A DNA stretch of 64,000 nt from Bin87 sp963668585 (GCA_963668585.1 OY764869.1:2294001-2358000), one strand, 5' to 3'; shown: positions 1-9,617, counted from the stretch's first letter. The notes: generated from the sequence alone by a model not told the origin. Numbers and translations are program-made.

Positions 1-1009
1 ACTCCGCGCTGGTCAAGCCCGTTTCCCGGATGCTGGGGAACGCGTAAAACGCGCCCTCGGGTTCCGGGCAGTTGATGCCGGGGATCGACTGCAAACCATC
101 TGCTATCAAACGCCGGCGACGCGCAAACTCCGCGGCCATATCCTGCACGGCGTCCTGCGGTCCGTCGAGCGCCGCCACGCCAGCGATCTGGCTGAATGAT
201 GCAGCGCACGATACGCTGTTGGTGGCCAGACGCGAAATATGCGGCACCAACTCTTCCGGCATGATCCCGTACCCCAACCGCCATCCGGTCATAGCGTAAC
301 TCTTGGAAAACCCGTCCAGAATGATGGTGCGGTTCGCCATCCCTGGCAACGCCGCGATGCTGTGGTGTTCGCCCGAATACAGAATGTCCTTGTATATCTC
401 GTCGGACATAACGTACATGTCCGGATGGCTCCTCACCACGTCCGCGATCGTTTCCAGTTCCGCCCGACTCAATGCGGAACCGCAGGGGTTCTCCGGTGAG
501 TTTATAATGAGCAGACGTGTGCGCTCGTTGACCATCTCGGGAAGCCTGGTCAGGTCAGGATGATAAGCCTCTTCCTCGAGCAGTTGCATTGGAACCGCTT
601 TCGCGCCGCTGAATTCGATCATTGACTCGTAGATGGGAAAGCCTGGGTTCGGGTAAATGATCTCTGCACCGGGTTCCGCCAGGGCAAGCAGGACATAGAA
701 CATGATGGGTTTGGCGCCCGGCGTCACCACCACCTGTTCCCAATCGGTGTCGATTCCCCGGACTTCACGGCTGTTGCGGGCAACCGCCTGACGTAATTCG
801 GGCAACCCGGGCGTCGGCCCATAGTGCGTATATCCGTCCTGCAGGGCCTTCATACCAGCCTGGACGATATGTTCAGGCGTCTCAAAGTCGGGTTCGCCGA
901 TTTCCAGGTGGATGATCTCCCTTCCCTGGGCTTCCAACGCCCTGGCCTTGGCCAGCACTTCAAAGGCGGACTCAGTTCCCAGGCGACTCATGCGGGTGGC
1001 TATTGTCAT
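1..1009 (-). CDS. Pyridoxal-phosphate aminotransferase, class I/II (3' end outside window)
   Basis: This is a fold-type I PLP aminotransferase of the aspartate/aromatic group that transfers amino groups between amino acids and 2-oxo acids in the cytoplasm. I translated it directly: it opens MTIATRMSRLG and stays open to the window edge, giving about 336 residues of a family usually near 390. Visible landmarks are the N-terminal EIGEPDFETP substrate-binding stretch, the NSPENPCG motif (canonical NPxNPTG), SDEIYKD, and the PLP lysine in SKSYAMTGWRLGY at about residue 234. The gene is divergent from the nitroreductase, with about 150 bp between starts. Exact substrate cannot be fixed from sequence; aspartate, alanine or aromatic acids are all possible. 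Confidence 0.9.
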   Translation of the reverse strand, partial: MTIATRMSRLGTESAFEVLAKARALEAQGREIIHLEIGEPDFETPEHIVQAGMKALQDGYTHYGPTPGLPELRQAVARNSREVRGIDTDWEQVVVTPGAKPIMFYVLLALAEPGAEIIYPNPGFPIYESMIEFSGAKAVPMQLLEEEAYHPDLTRLPEMVNERTRLLIINSPENPCGSALSRAELETIADVVRSHPDMYVMSDEIYKDILYSGEHHSIAALPGMANRTIILDGFSKSYAMTGWRLGYGIMPEELVPHISRLATNSVSCAASFSQIAGVAALDGPQDAVQDMAAEFARRRRLIADGLQSIPGINCPEPEGAFYAFPSIRETGLTSAE

Positions 1010-1155
1010 GGCTCGGCAATCCTCTAAAACGTTGGTAGTTCAAGGCTTATGCCTCATAAGGAAGGGTACCACTTTTCCCTGCCGATGGGCACAATTGCCA
1101 GCAGGCCGTGGATGTTATGATTGATTCCCACTCCACATCAAGGAGCCCGATTCGC

Positions 1156-1812
1156 ATGCCAGTTGTTCACAACCTGCCGCCGGACGACCTGCTGACCACC
1201 ACCCGCGCCGTCCGGAAACGGCTAGATTTCGACAAACCCGTGCCGGATGAAATCATCCGTGAGTGTCTGGCGGTTGCCCAGCAGGCGCCAACTGCCAGCA
1301 ACCGGCAGAATTGGCACTTCATGGTCGTTACCGATCCCGATAAGCGGATGGCTTTGGCCGATCTCTACCGAAAAGGATGGCAACAGTACACGCAATCCCC
1401 GACTGCGGCCACCAATCTCACCTACGAGGACCCGGTTCGCGCCGCCGTCCAGGATCGGGTGGGCGATTCCGCGCAGTACCTGGCTGATAACATGCACCGC
1501 GCTCCCGTGCTGGTCATCCCCTGCATCGCCGGTCGGACCGACAGCGCCGGAGCCCTGGTCCAGAGCGCCCAGTGGGGAACCATCATGCCCGCGGCGTGGA
1601 GCCTCATGCTTGCCGCAAGGGCGAGGGGTATCGGCTCCGTCTTTACCTGCATCCACCTGATGCACGAAGAAGAAGCCGCTGAAGTCCTGGGCATCCCGTA
1701 TCGTAGGGTGATGCAGGCCGGGCTCATTCCCATGGCGTACACCATAGGGGACCGTTTTCGCCCCGCCCACCGAGAATCGCTGGATGAAATAGTGCATTGG
1801 AACGGCTGGTAG
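1156..1812 (+). CDS. Nitroreductase family FMN oxidoreductase
   Basis: A cytoplasmic NAD(P)H-dependent flavin enzyme of the nitroreductase fold, about 218 residues, the usual size. The N-terminal RAVRKRLDFDKPVP stretch is the FMN phosphate-binding motif of the family (RRSxRxF type), followed by APTASNRQNWHF, which also lines the flavin. The C-terminal half has the typical RGIGSVFTC and AGLIPMAY segments. I chose ATG 1156 because AAGGAG lies about 11 bp upstream; in-frame GTG 1108 and ATG 1117 are alternatives without a good ribosome site. Physiological substrate unknown; members reduce nitroaromatics, quinones or dehalogenate. Confidence 0.88.
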   Translation: MPVVHNLPPDDLLTTTRAVRKRLDFDKPVPDEIIRECLAVAQQAPTASNRQNWHFMVVTDPDKRMALADLYRKGWQQYTQSPTAATNLTYEDPVRAAVQDRVGDSAQYLADNMHRAPVLVIPCIAGRTDSAGALVQSAQWGTIMPAAWSLMLAARARGIGSVFTCIHLMHEEEAAEVLGIPYRRVMQAGLIPMAYTIGDRFRPAHRESLDEIVHWNGW

Positions 1813-1889
1813 GCCGCCCGTATGCTGTTAGAATACCCGAGCATTGCCACTGGCTCCGTTTCGGTTATTGGGAATTGGCAGGGGGCGAC

Positions 1890-2582
1890 ATGATCAGTAT
1901 CTTCAGGCGCCGCAAGCGAGGCTCGGGCGGAGCGTATGCGGCCAACCGCAATGAGAAAAAGCGGGCGCCTGAAAAGTTCAGCCCCATATCATGCCTGGAT
2001 GGTTTCGTCTGGATAGATGACAGTTGTCTCCACAAATCCGGCATCGATACCCAACAGTCGTTTCGCCTGCCGTTGAACGACGTGTCGGACATCATTGCGG
2101 ACTGGGATTTTTTCAAAGAAAACCCGACGAGAGCGGAAACTAAAATCATGGTGCAGGGGCCGATGGGCCTGGTACGAGCCAGCTTTGGAACACTGCAGTA
2201 CTCCGGGATGATCAACCTGATTGCACATCTCCACCACGTATATACTGACGAAGAAACCACGGAATTGGCCGACGTGCCGGTGGAAATACCCAGCATGGTG
2301 GGTCCGTTCCAATGCCGGCGCGGGATGATGTGGGCCGACCGCGAGTTCGTGTACCTGGGAAAATCGGTGTCCGCTGACTCGGCCCGGGTCCCCATGGAAA
2401 CTATCGACGGGGTCAAGGCGCATTGGGACCGTTCCATCGTGAACAACGGACGACGCATCCGCCTTGACGTGTTCAGCCGGCTGGGCGGCCTGATGGGATC
2501 GGAATTCTCCGTCAACCAGGCGTCCGGAGTGTTCACTCTCGTAAACTACGTCAACCAACTTCGCACCGGCCCCAAGCAGTAA
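1890..2582 (+). CDS. Hypothetical protein with two similar halves (PH-like guess)
   Basis: I do not recognise this 230-residue protein. It begins with a very basic tail (RRRKRGSGG) and carries no signal peptide or membrane segment. The two halves look alike: each has an aromatic-rich strand (GFVWIDD / GMMWADR), then a polar loop, then SFRLPLNDV / ARVPMETID followed by ADWD / AHWD. An internal duplication of a small beta-rich domain such as a PH-like fold would explain this, but that is inference. ATG 1890 is preferred over the more upstream TTG at 1797, which would overlap the nitroreductase. It ends about 180 bp before argG on the same strand. Confidence 0.6.
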   Translation: MISIFRRRKRGSGGAYAANRNEKKRAPEKFSPISCLDGFVWIDDSCLHKSGIDTQQSFRLPLNDVSDIIADWDFFKENPTRAETKIMVQGPMGLVRASFGTLQYSGMINLIAHLHHVYTDEETTELADVPVEIPSMVGPFQCRRGMMWADREFVYLGKSVSADSARVPMETIDGVKAHWDRSIVNNGRRIRLDVFSRLGGLMGSEFSVNQASGVFTLVNYVNQLRTGPKQ

Positions 2583-2761
2583 ATGGACCTGACGTCAACG
2601 ACCAAGCGACAGCAGCATCAAATCTCCAAGCCGCCAAGTACGACGACCCGACCATTCCACATTCCCGCGCGGGTTTGAGGATTCAACCAGGAAGGCACCG
2701 GCAGCCCGGTCGCCCAAAACCCAAGTCTCCGCAACGTTACCCAAGGAGTATAGGAAAGCCA

Positions 2762-3952
2762 ATGCCCCGCAAGAAAATTGTTCTCGCCTACAGCGGCGGA
2801 CTCGATACCTCCGTAGCCGTGCCCTGGCTGCGCGAGAACTACGACGCCGACGTGATCACCTGCACCATCGACCTGGGCATGGTGGACCTGGAAACCATCC
2901 GCCAGCGAGCGTATGCGGTGGGAGCGTCTGATGCCGTAACTGTAGATGGCCGCGAAACGCTGGTCAGCGAATTCCTCTGGCCGGCCCTGCGCGCGGGCGC
3001 CATCTACGAAGGCCAGTATCCCCTCGCGACGGCTCTGGGTCGGCCTTTAATCGCCCGCTACCTGGCCGACGTGGCGCACGAACATGGCGCCGATGCCGTC
3101 GCGCATGGCTGCACCGGCAAAGGCAACGACCAGGTGCGGATCGAAGTGGGTGTCTCCGCACTGGCACCGGGCGTGGAACTGATCGCTCCCATACGCGAGT
3201 GGGGCATGAACCGGGAAGATGAGGTCCTGTACGCGCAAGAACGCAGCCTGCCCATCGCGCCTTCAAACAACAAGTACAGTACCGACGAAAACCTGTGGGG
3301 ACGGAGCGCCGAGGCCGGCGCACTGGAAGACCCATGGGTTGAACCGCCCGAAGACGCCTACGAATGGACCGTCAGTCCCGGTGCTGCTCCTGACGAACCC
3401 GCCTACGTGGAGATTAGGTTCGAAGAGGGCATCCCCACAGCGGTTGACGGTGAAAGCATGGCCGGCGTGCCACTGATCCGCCACCTCAACGAGATCGCCG
3501 GCGGGCATGGCATTGGTCGCATTGATCATGTGGAGAACAGGCTGGTCGGAATCAAGAGCAGGGAGGTGTATGAGTCCCCGGCCGGCGTGCTGTTGCACGC
3601 TGCGCATCGGGCCTTGGAGACTATGACGCTGTCCCGCGAACAGAGCCGCTTCAAGGAACGTATCGCCCAGGAGTATGCCGAACTCGTGTACAACGGTTTA
3701 TGGTACACCGCGCACCGCCGCGACCTTGATGCCTACGTCGATAGCACCCAGCGGCACGTGTCCGGCGACATCCGCGTCCGTTTGAACAAGGGCTCTTGTG
3801 TCGTTGTGGGGCGCACCGCCGACCGCCCGCTGTATAACTACGGCCTTGCCACCTATGACCGAGCCGACGAATTCGACCACACCGCGGCCAAGGGATTCAT
3901 CGACATTTACGGCCTACCTGTGCGAACCCAGCATCGCCAGCAGGGAGAGTGA
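2762..3952 (+). CDS. argG: Argininosuccinate synthase
   Basis: Catalyses ATP-dependent condensation of citrulline and aspartate to argininosuccinate, the penultimate step of arginine synthesis. The 396-residue protein is family length. It has the PP-loop AYSGGLDTS at residues 9-17, the GCTGKGNDQVR motif near residue 116, and the API-REWGM and SxDENLWGRS-like stretches that bind citrulline and aspartate. ATG 2762 follows AAGGAG at 2742-2748; an upstream in-frame start at 2675 would add a low-complexity tail not seen in the family. It is followed by a strong terminator and faces argD, another arginine-pathway gene, on the opposite strand. Confidence 0.97.
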   Translation: MPRKKIVLAYSGGLDTSVAVPWLRENYDADVITCTIDLGMVDLETIRQRAYAVGASDAVTVDGRETLVSEFLWPALRAGAIYEGQYPLATALGRPLIARYLADVAHEHGADAVAHGCTGKGNDQVRIEVGVSALAPGVELIAPIREWGMNREDEVLYAQERSLPIAPSNNKYSTDENLWGRSAEAGALEDPWVEPPEDAYEWTVSPGAAPDEPAYVEIRFEEGIPTAVDGESMAGVPLIRHLNEIAGGHGIGRIDHVENRLVGIKSREVYESPAGVLLHAAHRALETMTLSREQSRFKERIAQEYAELVYNGLWYTAHRRDLDAYVDSTQRHVSGDIRVRLNKGSCVVVGRTADRPLYNYGLATYDRADEFDHTAAKGFIDIYGLPVRTQHRQQGE

Positions 3953-3982
3953 AAAGGAGAGCGTTTTCTACAATTAAATCTA

Positions 3983-4022
3983 TCGGGCGCAGGTACGAGA
4001 GTCCTGCGCCCGATTTTGTTTT
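3983..4022 (+). terminator. Rho-independent terminator after argG
   Basis: An 11-bp perfect GC-rich stem (TCGGGCGCAGG at 3983-3993 pairing with 4003-4013) with a 9-nt loop is followed by TTTTGTTTTT. It lies 30 bp past the argG stop and separates argG from the convergent argD. Confidence 0.92.
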
Positions 4023-4042
4023 TGGTGCGTCGTCGCGGGCCG

Positions 4043-5233
4043 TTACACGGTGGAAAGCGCCGTATCCAGCCGGCCCACGCCTTCGTCAATTTCCGCCTCG
4101 GTGATGTTCAAGGCGGGCATGATGCGGACCGCGTTGGGACGCACCCCGTTCAGCAGAACTCCGGCCGCTTCCGCCGCATCCATCACCTGCGGCATGATGT
4201 CGCTGTCGAACTGCACGGCCGCCAGCAATCCCTTGCTCCGGATTTCGTCGATAAAGCCGTGCTTCGCTTTGAGGCCGCTCAATCGGTCGTTCAAGACCAC
4301 TTCCATCCGCTTGACGTGGCCCAGTATGTCGTTGTCCAGCAGGTAACGGGTTCCGGCGGCGGCGGCGGCCGTGGTTAGGGCATTGCCACCGAACGTGCTG
4401 CCGTGATCACCATAGGTCAGGGCCATCGCGTTCTCCTTGGACAGGAACGCTCCGATGGGCACCCCGTATCCCAGGCCTTTTGCCAGAATCATCACGTCCG
4501 GTTCCACGTCATATTCCTGGTGCCCGAACAGGCTGCCCAGCCGGCCCATGCCGGTCTGAACTTCGTCCAGAATCAGCAGGATGTCGTTCTGGTCGCACCA
4601 AGCGCGCAGCCGTTGGAAATAGTCCGCGTCAGGGATGTTGACGCCGCCCTCGCCCTGCACCGGTTCCACCATCACCGCCACGGTGTTTTCGGTGGTGGCG
4701 TTCATCACCGCCTCAACGTCGTTGAAGTCAACGTAGGTGAATCCCTCGGGGATGGGCTCAAAGAGTTCGTGGTAGTGGGGCTGGCCGGTGGCGGCTACGG
4801 CGTTCATGGTGCGCCCATGGAAAGAGTTGAAAGCGGTGATAACCTCGTAGGCGCCGTTCTTGTGCAACTTGCCATAGCGGCGGGCCAGCTTGAGGGCTCC
4901 TTCAACGGCTTCCGCTCCGCTGTTGCAGAAAAACACCCGGTCCATGCACGAGTTCTCGATCAGCATCTCAGCGATGTCCAGCTGAGGCAGGGTGTAGAAC
5001 TGGTTGGACGTCTGGATGAGCGTCGCCGCCTGTTTGGCTATGGCATCCACCACCACGGGCGGGCAATGGCCCAGATTGTCCACGGCCCAGCCGGCCACGA
5101 AGTCGACGTAATCCTTGCCGTCGGCGTCCCACACTCGAGAGCCTTCGCCGCGAACGATTACCACCGGCCGGCGCCGGACGGTCTGGGCGTAGTATTTCTG
5201 CTCGATGGCGATGTATTCAGCGTTGCTGGGCAT
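4043..5233 (-). CDS. argD: Acetylornithine / succinyldiaminopimelate aminotransferase
   Basis: A class III PLP aminotransferase that converts N-acetylglutamate semialdehyde to N-acetylornithine in arginine synthesis. The 396 residues match ArgD length. Motifs include NSGAEAVEGALKLARR (phosphate-binding turn), FHGRT, EPVQGEGGVN, DEVQTGMGR and the PLP lysine in LAKGLGYGVPIGAF near residue 252. The start has GGAGCAG upstream. It is convergent with argG and is the only other arginine gene here, so the two share a neighbourhood but not a transcript. Ornithine, GABA or succinyl-DAP specificity cannot be excluded, but the context favours ArgD. Confidence 0.92.
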   Translation of the reverse strand: MPSNAEYIAIEQKYYAQTVRRRPVVIVRGEGSRVWDADGKDYVDFVAGWAVDNLGHCPPVVVDAIAKQAATLIQTSNQFYTLPQLDIAEMLIENSCMDRVFFCNSGAEAVEGALKLARRYGKLHKNGAYEVITAFNSFHGRTMNAVAATGQPHYHELFEPIPEGFTYVDFNDVEAVMNATTENTVAVMVEPVQGEGGVNIPDADYFQRLRAWCDQNDILLILDEVQTGMGRLGSLFGHQEYDVEPDVMILAKGLGYGVPIGAFLSKENAMALTYGDHGSTFGGNALTTAAAAAGTRYLLDNDILGHVKRMEVVLNDRLSGLKAKHGFIDEIRSKGLLAAVQFDSDIMPQVMDAAEAAGVLLNGVRPNAVRIMPALNITEAEIDEGVGRLDTALSTV

Positions 5234-5464
5234 GAGTCGTCTGCTCCCTGTTAGTGTGTTGCCGGCCGGTTCTGTCGGCCCGTTCCCGGCCGGAAATCAT
5301 TATACGCTTTTAATGCAAGCCGGGAGAGCAATTGGAGCCGTGCGTGGCCGCTGCGCTTGCCTCGGCCCAACTTGACCCTCCTTTACCCGTGTGCTTTACT
5401 GACGCGACGATGGAATCGTTCAGGGTTAGAGCCCAAGTAGGCGACGATTTCGGGAGCGCAGGCC

Positions 5465-6514
5465 ATGCATTTCGGGATGTTCATGCAGTTTGAAACTCGC
5501 CCCGGCAGTTCACAGGCTGACGCTTTCGCCGAAGGGTTTGAGCTTGTTGACACGGCCGAAGAGTGTGGCCTGGATGGCGCGTGGCTTGCCGAAATGCACT
5601 TCACGCCCGACCGTTCCGTGTTGTCTTCTCCCATCACCATTGCGAGCAGCATCGCCACGCGCACCCGCCGGCTTCGCATCGGGATGGCCGTGTACGTCTT
5701 GCCGCTGAACAATCCTCTTCGCATCGCCGAGGAGGTCGCAACGGTGGACCAGATCAGCGAGGGTCGGTTCGATTTCGGCATCGGGCGCAGCGGCTTCGCG
5801 CGTTCGTACGATGTTTACGGCGTGCCCTACGCCGAGAGCCGCGACCGCTTCCGCGAAGCGCTGGACATAATAATGCAGGCGTGGCAGGGCGAACCCTTTT
5901 CATACGATGGAAAATACCATCAGGTTACCAATGCCACCGTAACTCCCCTCCCCTACCAGAAACCCCATCCTCCATTCCGGATGGCGGCGACGACTGCCGA
6001 GACGTTTCCCCGCGCCGGCGAGGACGGGTACCCCATCTTCGTGGGACTGCGCGGCATGGACTTACCTGAACTTCGGGACAGCCTGAAGGAATACCGCAGA
6101 GCGTGGCACGATGCCGGACATGAGGGGAATGGCGATGTGTCGCTGCGGATTCCCGTTTACCTGGGCCCGACCCCACAGGCGGCGATAGAAGAGCCTTTCG
6201 AGAGCATCCAGAACTACTTCGGCCGCATGGGTCGCCTGTACGCTGCGGACTCCGGTTCCGCAGGAATACAGCAAACGGAATTGCGCGACAATCGCGCGTC
6301 CCGTCTGTCCGCGCTCAGCTACGACGAAATTCTGGAGACCAAGGTGGCGTTCGGCACACCGGAAGGCCTGATCGACCGGTTCACCGAACTCCGCGAAACC
6401 CTTGGACTGGACGGCGTGGTAGCCGAATTCAACGCCGGCGGTCTGATCTCACACGATACCGTCGCCCGCAACATCAGGTTGCTGTGCGAAAAAGTCCTTC
6501 CGGCGTTCAAGTAA
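5465..6514 (+). CDS. LLM-class (luciferase-like) flavin-dependent oxidoreductase
   Basis: A 349-residue TIM-barrel protein of the bacterial luciferase/F420 oxidoreductase superfamily, using FMN or F420 to oxidise an unknown small organic substrate. It has the N-terminal DGAWLAEMHF strand, TRRLRIGMAVYVLPLNNPLRIAEE, the DQISEGRFDFGIGRSG signature of the family and a C-terminal GTPEGLIDRF segment. GGGAGC precedes ATG 5465. It is the first of five LLM genes in this window. Next gene on the same strand starts 228 bp downstream, so co-transcription is possible but not shown. Confidence 0.9.
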   Translation: MHFGMFMQFETRPGSSQADAFAEGFELVDTAEECGLDGAWLAEMHFTPDRSVLSSPITIASSIATRTRRLRIGMAVYVLPLNNPLRIAEEVATVDQISEGRFDFGIGRSGFARSYDVYGVPYAESRDRFREALDIIMQAWQGEPFSYDGKYHQVTNATVTPLPYQKPHPPFRMAATTAETFPRAGEDGYPIFVGLRGMDLPELRDSLKEYRRAWHDAGHEGNGDVSLRIPVYLGPTPQAAIEEPFESIQNYFGRMGRLYAADSGSAGIQQTELRDNRASRLSALSYDEILETKVAFGTPEGLIDRFTELRETLGLDGVVAEFNAGGLISHDTVARNIRLLCEKVLPAFK

Positions 6515-6741
6515 CCGATGGATGTTCGACCGACGGAAACACGTTCGGGAATTCCCCTTGAATCTCCTTCTGCTGATCCGTAACCGCGGCCTATCGACAG
6601 CAGGAACGCGGAAGCCCGAGCCGAAGCCGATGCTGGCGGTTGAGCAACACACCTGAAAACCAAATTCTGCCGGAACCGCTCCGCCATTGGACCGCCTTTC
6701 CGGAAAAGTCTCGTGACTGATTCCAAAACGTGAGTATTGAT

Positions 6742-7734
6742 ATGAAAGTTGCCGTTCTTGATGATTACCAAAGCGTCGCCGCCGGTATGGCCGACTGGTC
6801 GAGTCTGCCCTCCGGTATCGACGTTACCTTCTTCAGCGACCACCTGGCCGACGAGGACGCCCTCGCCGTTCGGTTGGCCGATTTCGACATCGTGATGGGT
6901 ATGCGCGAAAGGACCCCGTTCCAGCGGTCATTGCTGGAGCGGCTGCCTTCGCTGCGGTGTCTCATCACCACCGGTGCGCGCAATGCTTCCTTTGACATCG
7001 ACGCGGCCACCGACTTGGGAATCACGGTGTGCGGCACTCCCGGGGCCGGGGAAGGGCCAACGGAACTGACCTGGGGCCTGATTCTTGGGCTGCTCCGCCG
7101 CATCCCGGAGGAAGATCGCGCGACCCGCGAACAGGGAACGTGGGGTTTGCATGTTGGCGCCAGCCTGCAGGGTAAAACTCTCGCGCTGCTGGGACTGGGA
7201 CATATCGGTTCCCTGGTGGCTCGAGTTGGCAACGCCTTCGATATGCGCGTCATCGCGTGGAGCCAGAACCTCACCGCCGAACGCGCTTCGGAGTGCGACG
7301 CCGAATTGGTGGACCGGGACACGCTCTTTTCCCAGGGCGACGTCGTCTCCGTCCACGTGCGGCTCAGCGAGCGCACTGGTGGACTTGTTGGGGCCCACGA
7401 AATCGGCTTGATGAAGCCTTCCGCCATCCTAGTGAATATCTCACGCGGGCCGATTGTTGACGAAGTGGCATTGGTCGATGCCCTGCAGCGCCGCTCCATC
7501 GGCGGAGCCGCGCTTGATACGTTCGACGTGGAACCGTTGCCGGCCGGGCATCCTTTCCTCACCATGGACAACACCCTGATCACGCCGCACGTCGGCTACG
7601 TAACCGACGATGGCTACCGAGCCTTCTACACGGGGGTTGTGGAAAACATACGGGCATTTGCCTCCGGAGAGCCGGTTCGCGTCATCAATCCCGACGTCTT
7701 GCAAGCCGAAAATATGCGAGGCCCGGCAAATTAG
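6742..7734 (+). CDS. D-isomer-specific 2-hydroxyacid dehydrogenase
   Basis: A roughly 330-residue NAD-dependent dehydrogenase of the D-2-hydroxyacid family, interconverting a 2-oxo acid and its D-2-hydroxy acid. The Rossmann motif GLGHIGSLVA is preceded by the domain-linking region. The catalytic Arg-Glu-His triad is readable: Arg in NISRGPIVDE, Glu in DVEPLPAGHPF, and His in ITPHVGY. ATG 6742 is preferred; GTG 6730 is four codons upstream and also possible. It lies in a same-strand run with the quinone reductase that starts 63 bp downstream. Substrate not identifiable; it is clearly shorter than SerA, encoded elsewhere in the window. Confidence 0.9.
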   Translation: MKVAVLDDYQSVAAGMADWSSLPSGIDVTFFSDHLADEDALAVRLADFDIVMGMRERTPFQRSLLERLPSLRCLITTGARNASFDIDAATDLGITVCGTPGAGEGPTELTWGLILGLLRRIPEEDRATREQGTWGLHVGASLQGKTLALLGLGHIGSLVARVGNAFDMRVIAWSQNLTAERASECDAELVDRDTLFSQGDVVSVHVRLSERTGGLVGAHEIGLMKPSAILVNISRGPIVDEVALVDALQRRSIGGAALDTFDVEPLPAGHPFLTMDNTLITPHVGYVTDDGYRAFYTGVVENIRAFASGEPVRVINPDVLQAENMRGPAN

Positions 7735-7797
7735 GAACCCAGCCGCTCCGGCACCCACGCGCTTATATTGACAATAGACCCATCGGAGTTGTTCAAC

Positions 7798-8769
7798 ATG
7801 AAAGCATTGCGAATCGAGGAATACGGCGACGTTGACGTCCTACAATGGAAGGATGCCGCCGAGCCGACGCCCAGCCCGCACCAGGTTCTGATCAAGGTTG
7901 ACGCGGCCGGCGTGAACTACGCTGACATCATGCGTCGGCAGGGCAACTACCCCGGTCCCGATCTGCCGGCCACGCTCGGATTGGAGGCCGCCGGCACCAT
8001 CACCCAGTTGGGTTCCGACGTTACCGAAGGTCGGCTGTCGGTGGGTCAGAGGGTCATGGCCATGGGACCCCAGGGCCAAGCCGAATACGTAACAGTAAAC
8101 TCCAATTTCGTTTTTCCCTATCCCGAAGGAATCGACCCGGTCCAGGCCGGCGGAATGCCCATCACCTTCCTCACGTCCCACCATCTGCTGAAGTCTCGCG
8201 GCGCGATGCAGCCCGGCGACACGGTGTTGATCCAGGCCGGCGCATCCGGGGTGGGCACGGTGGCGATCCAGTTGGCGAAAGAGTGGGGTGCGAGGGTAAT
8301 CGCCACGGCCTCCACCGCCGATAAGTTGGAATTGTGCCGCTCCCTTGGGGCTGACATTACCATCAATTACACCGAGGTTGATTTCGAAGACGAGGTGAAA
8401 TCAATCACCGATGGGCGCGGTGTTGCGCTGGTGCTGGAATGTGTCGGCGGTCCCGTGCTGGAGAAATCGGTCCGCTGCGTGGCATCCTATGGCCGATTGG
8501 TCAGTTACGGCAACGCCAGTGGCCAGCCCGCCGACCTGTCTGCTGCCGACATCACGACGTTGAACCGCACCGTGGTGGGGTTCAGCATGGGTCGGTCGCC
8601 CATTGGCTCGCTGGATCATCAGGGCGCCATGAACGACCTGTTCCCCATGATGGCCGACGGCAAGCTCAGGCTCATCGTTGACCGGGTGCTGCCGATGTCC
8701 GAGGCGGGAAACGCCCATCGTCACTTGGCTTCGCGAGGGACCCGGGGCAAGGTGATCCTCACGCCATGA
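7798..8769 (+). CDS. NADPH:quinone oxidoreductase-type medium-chain dehydrogenase
   Basis: A 323-residue member of the zinc-independent MDR superfamily (quinone oxidoreductase / crotonyl-CoA reductase-like), reducing quinones or activated double bonds with NADPH. Visible features are the GroES-like N-terminal domain with AAGVNYADIMRRQG, LGLEAAGTI, and the NADPH-binding ASGVGTVAIQLAKEWGARVIATAS. The zinc-binding cysteines of alcohol dehydrogenases are absent. ATG 7798 is preferred to TTG 7768. Its stop overlaps the start of the following methyltransferase by four bases (ATGA), so the two are probably translationally coupled. Confidence 0.92.
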   Translation: MKALRIEEYGDVDVLQWKDAAEPTPSPHQVLIKVDAAGVNYADIMRRQGNYPGPDLPATLGLEAAGTITQLGSDVTEGRLSVGQRVMAMGPQGQAEYVTVNSNFVFPYPEGIDPVQAGGMPITFLTSHHLLKSRGAMQPGDTVLIQAGASGVGTVAIQLAKEWGARVIATASTADKLELCRSLGADITINYTEVDFEDEVKSITDGRGVALVLECVGGPVLEKSVRCVASYGRLVSYGNASGQPADLSAADITTLNRTVVGFSMGRSPIGSLDHQGAMNDLFPMMADGKLRLIVDRVLPMSEAGNAHRHLASRGTRGKVILTP

Positions 8770-9605
8770 CCACCGCTGCGGACAATTACGCCGCCGTGTA
8801 CGACGCCGCGCTGGCGGCCGATCGCTTCTCAGATCACCAAATGCCCGGCGACCATTGGGCCGATTTGGCGGAGATGTTCCGCCTGGACCCCAGGCGGCCC
8901 CGCGACGCCAATCTGTCCATCGTCGCAGGTTACCTGCGAACGTCTGACGTCATGCTGGACGTGGGCGGTGGAGCCGGCCGCATATCTCTCGCGCTGGCCG
9001 GTTGTGTCAAAGAGGTGGTGCTTGTCGAGCCATCCGAGGGTATGCGCGAGCAGTTCGCCATCGCGAGAGACTCGGCCGGCATTGCCAATACGCGCATCGC
9101 CACCGATTGGTGGATGGATTCCGCCGAGGTCGGGGATGTGGTCCATTTGGCCGATGTCACCTACTTCGTCAGGGATATTGTGCCCTTCGTGAGAAAGTTG
9201 CACGATTCCGCCGCGCGCCGGGTGATGATTACGGTATGGAGGCCAACGCCCGGAGATATGGCCTCGGAATTGCGCAGCGAGACGCTCGGGGAATCACCGC
9301 CGCGCTGGCCTGGACTGCCTGAGTTGGCCGCAGTGCTCTGGGAGATGGGGTTGCTGCCAGAAATCCGGCCGTTGCCGGATCCTCCCTGGTGGCTCACTGA
9401 GGCGGAAACCGGCATGACGGAAGAAGCCGCCATAGATCTGGCGATGCAGTGGCTGGGGGCTGACGACGCGGGGATGCGAGCCTCGGTGTCAGTAAGTTTG
9501 GACCGCCTATTTGAGCGATCCCCCGACGGCCTTACGCCTCGCTGGTTGACGCATCCCCGTACCGTTCTCTTGACCTGGGAGACCCACGGGCAGCCTTTGC
9601 TCTGA
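8766..9605 (+). CDS. Class I SAM-dependent methyltransferase
   Basis: A 279-residue protein with the Rossmann-like SAM motif LDVGGGAGRISLALAG at about residues 59-74, followed by VVLVEPSEGM (motif II acid) and a DVVHLADVTYF motif IV region. The C-terminal half carries PPWWLTEAETGMTEEAA, perhaps a substrate cap. It overlaps the quinone reductase stop by ATGA and the LLM gene starts 12 bp after its stop, so the three form a tight operon. The methyl acceptor is unknown; a small molecule is more likely than a nucleic acid given the metabolic neighbours. Confidence 0.85.
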   Translation: MTTAADNYAAVYDAALAADRFSDHQMPGDHWADLAEMFRLDPRRPRDANLSIVAGYLRTSDVMLDVGGGAGRISLALAGCVKEVVLVEPSEGMREQFAIARDSAGIANTRIATDWWMDSAEVGDVVHLADVTYFVRDIVPFVRKLHDSAARRVMITVWRPTPGDMASELRSETLGESPPRWPGLPELAAVLWEMGLLPEIRPLPDPPWWLTEAETGMTEEAAIDLAMQWLGADDAGMRASVSVSLDRLFERSPDGLTPRWLTHPRTVLLTWETHGQPLL

Positions 9606-9617
9606 ACAGGAGGCCGA

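Noticed and set aside
4403..5254. Long plus-strand frame across argD
   Set aside because: It is the antisense shadow of argD; the minus-strand product has all ArgD motifs.
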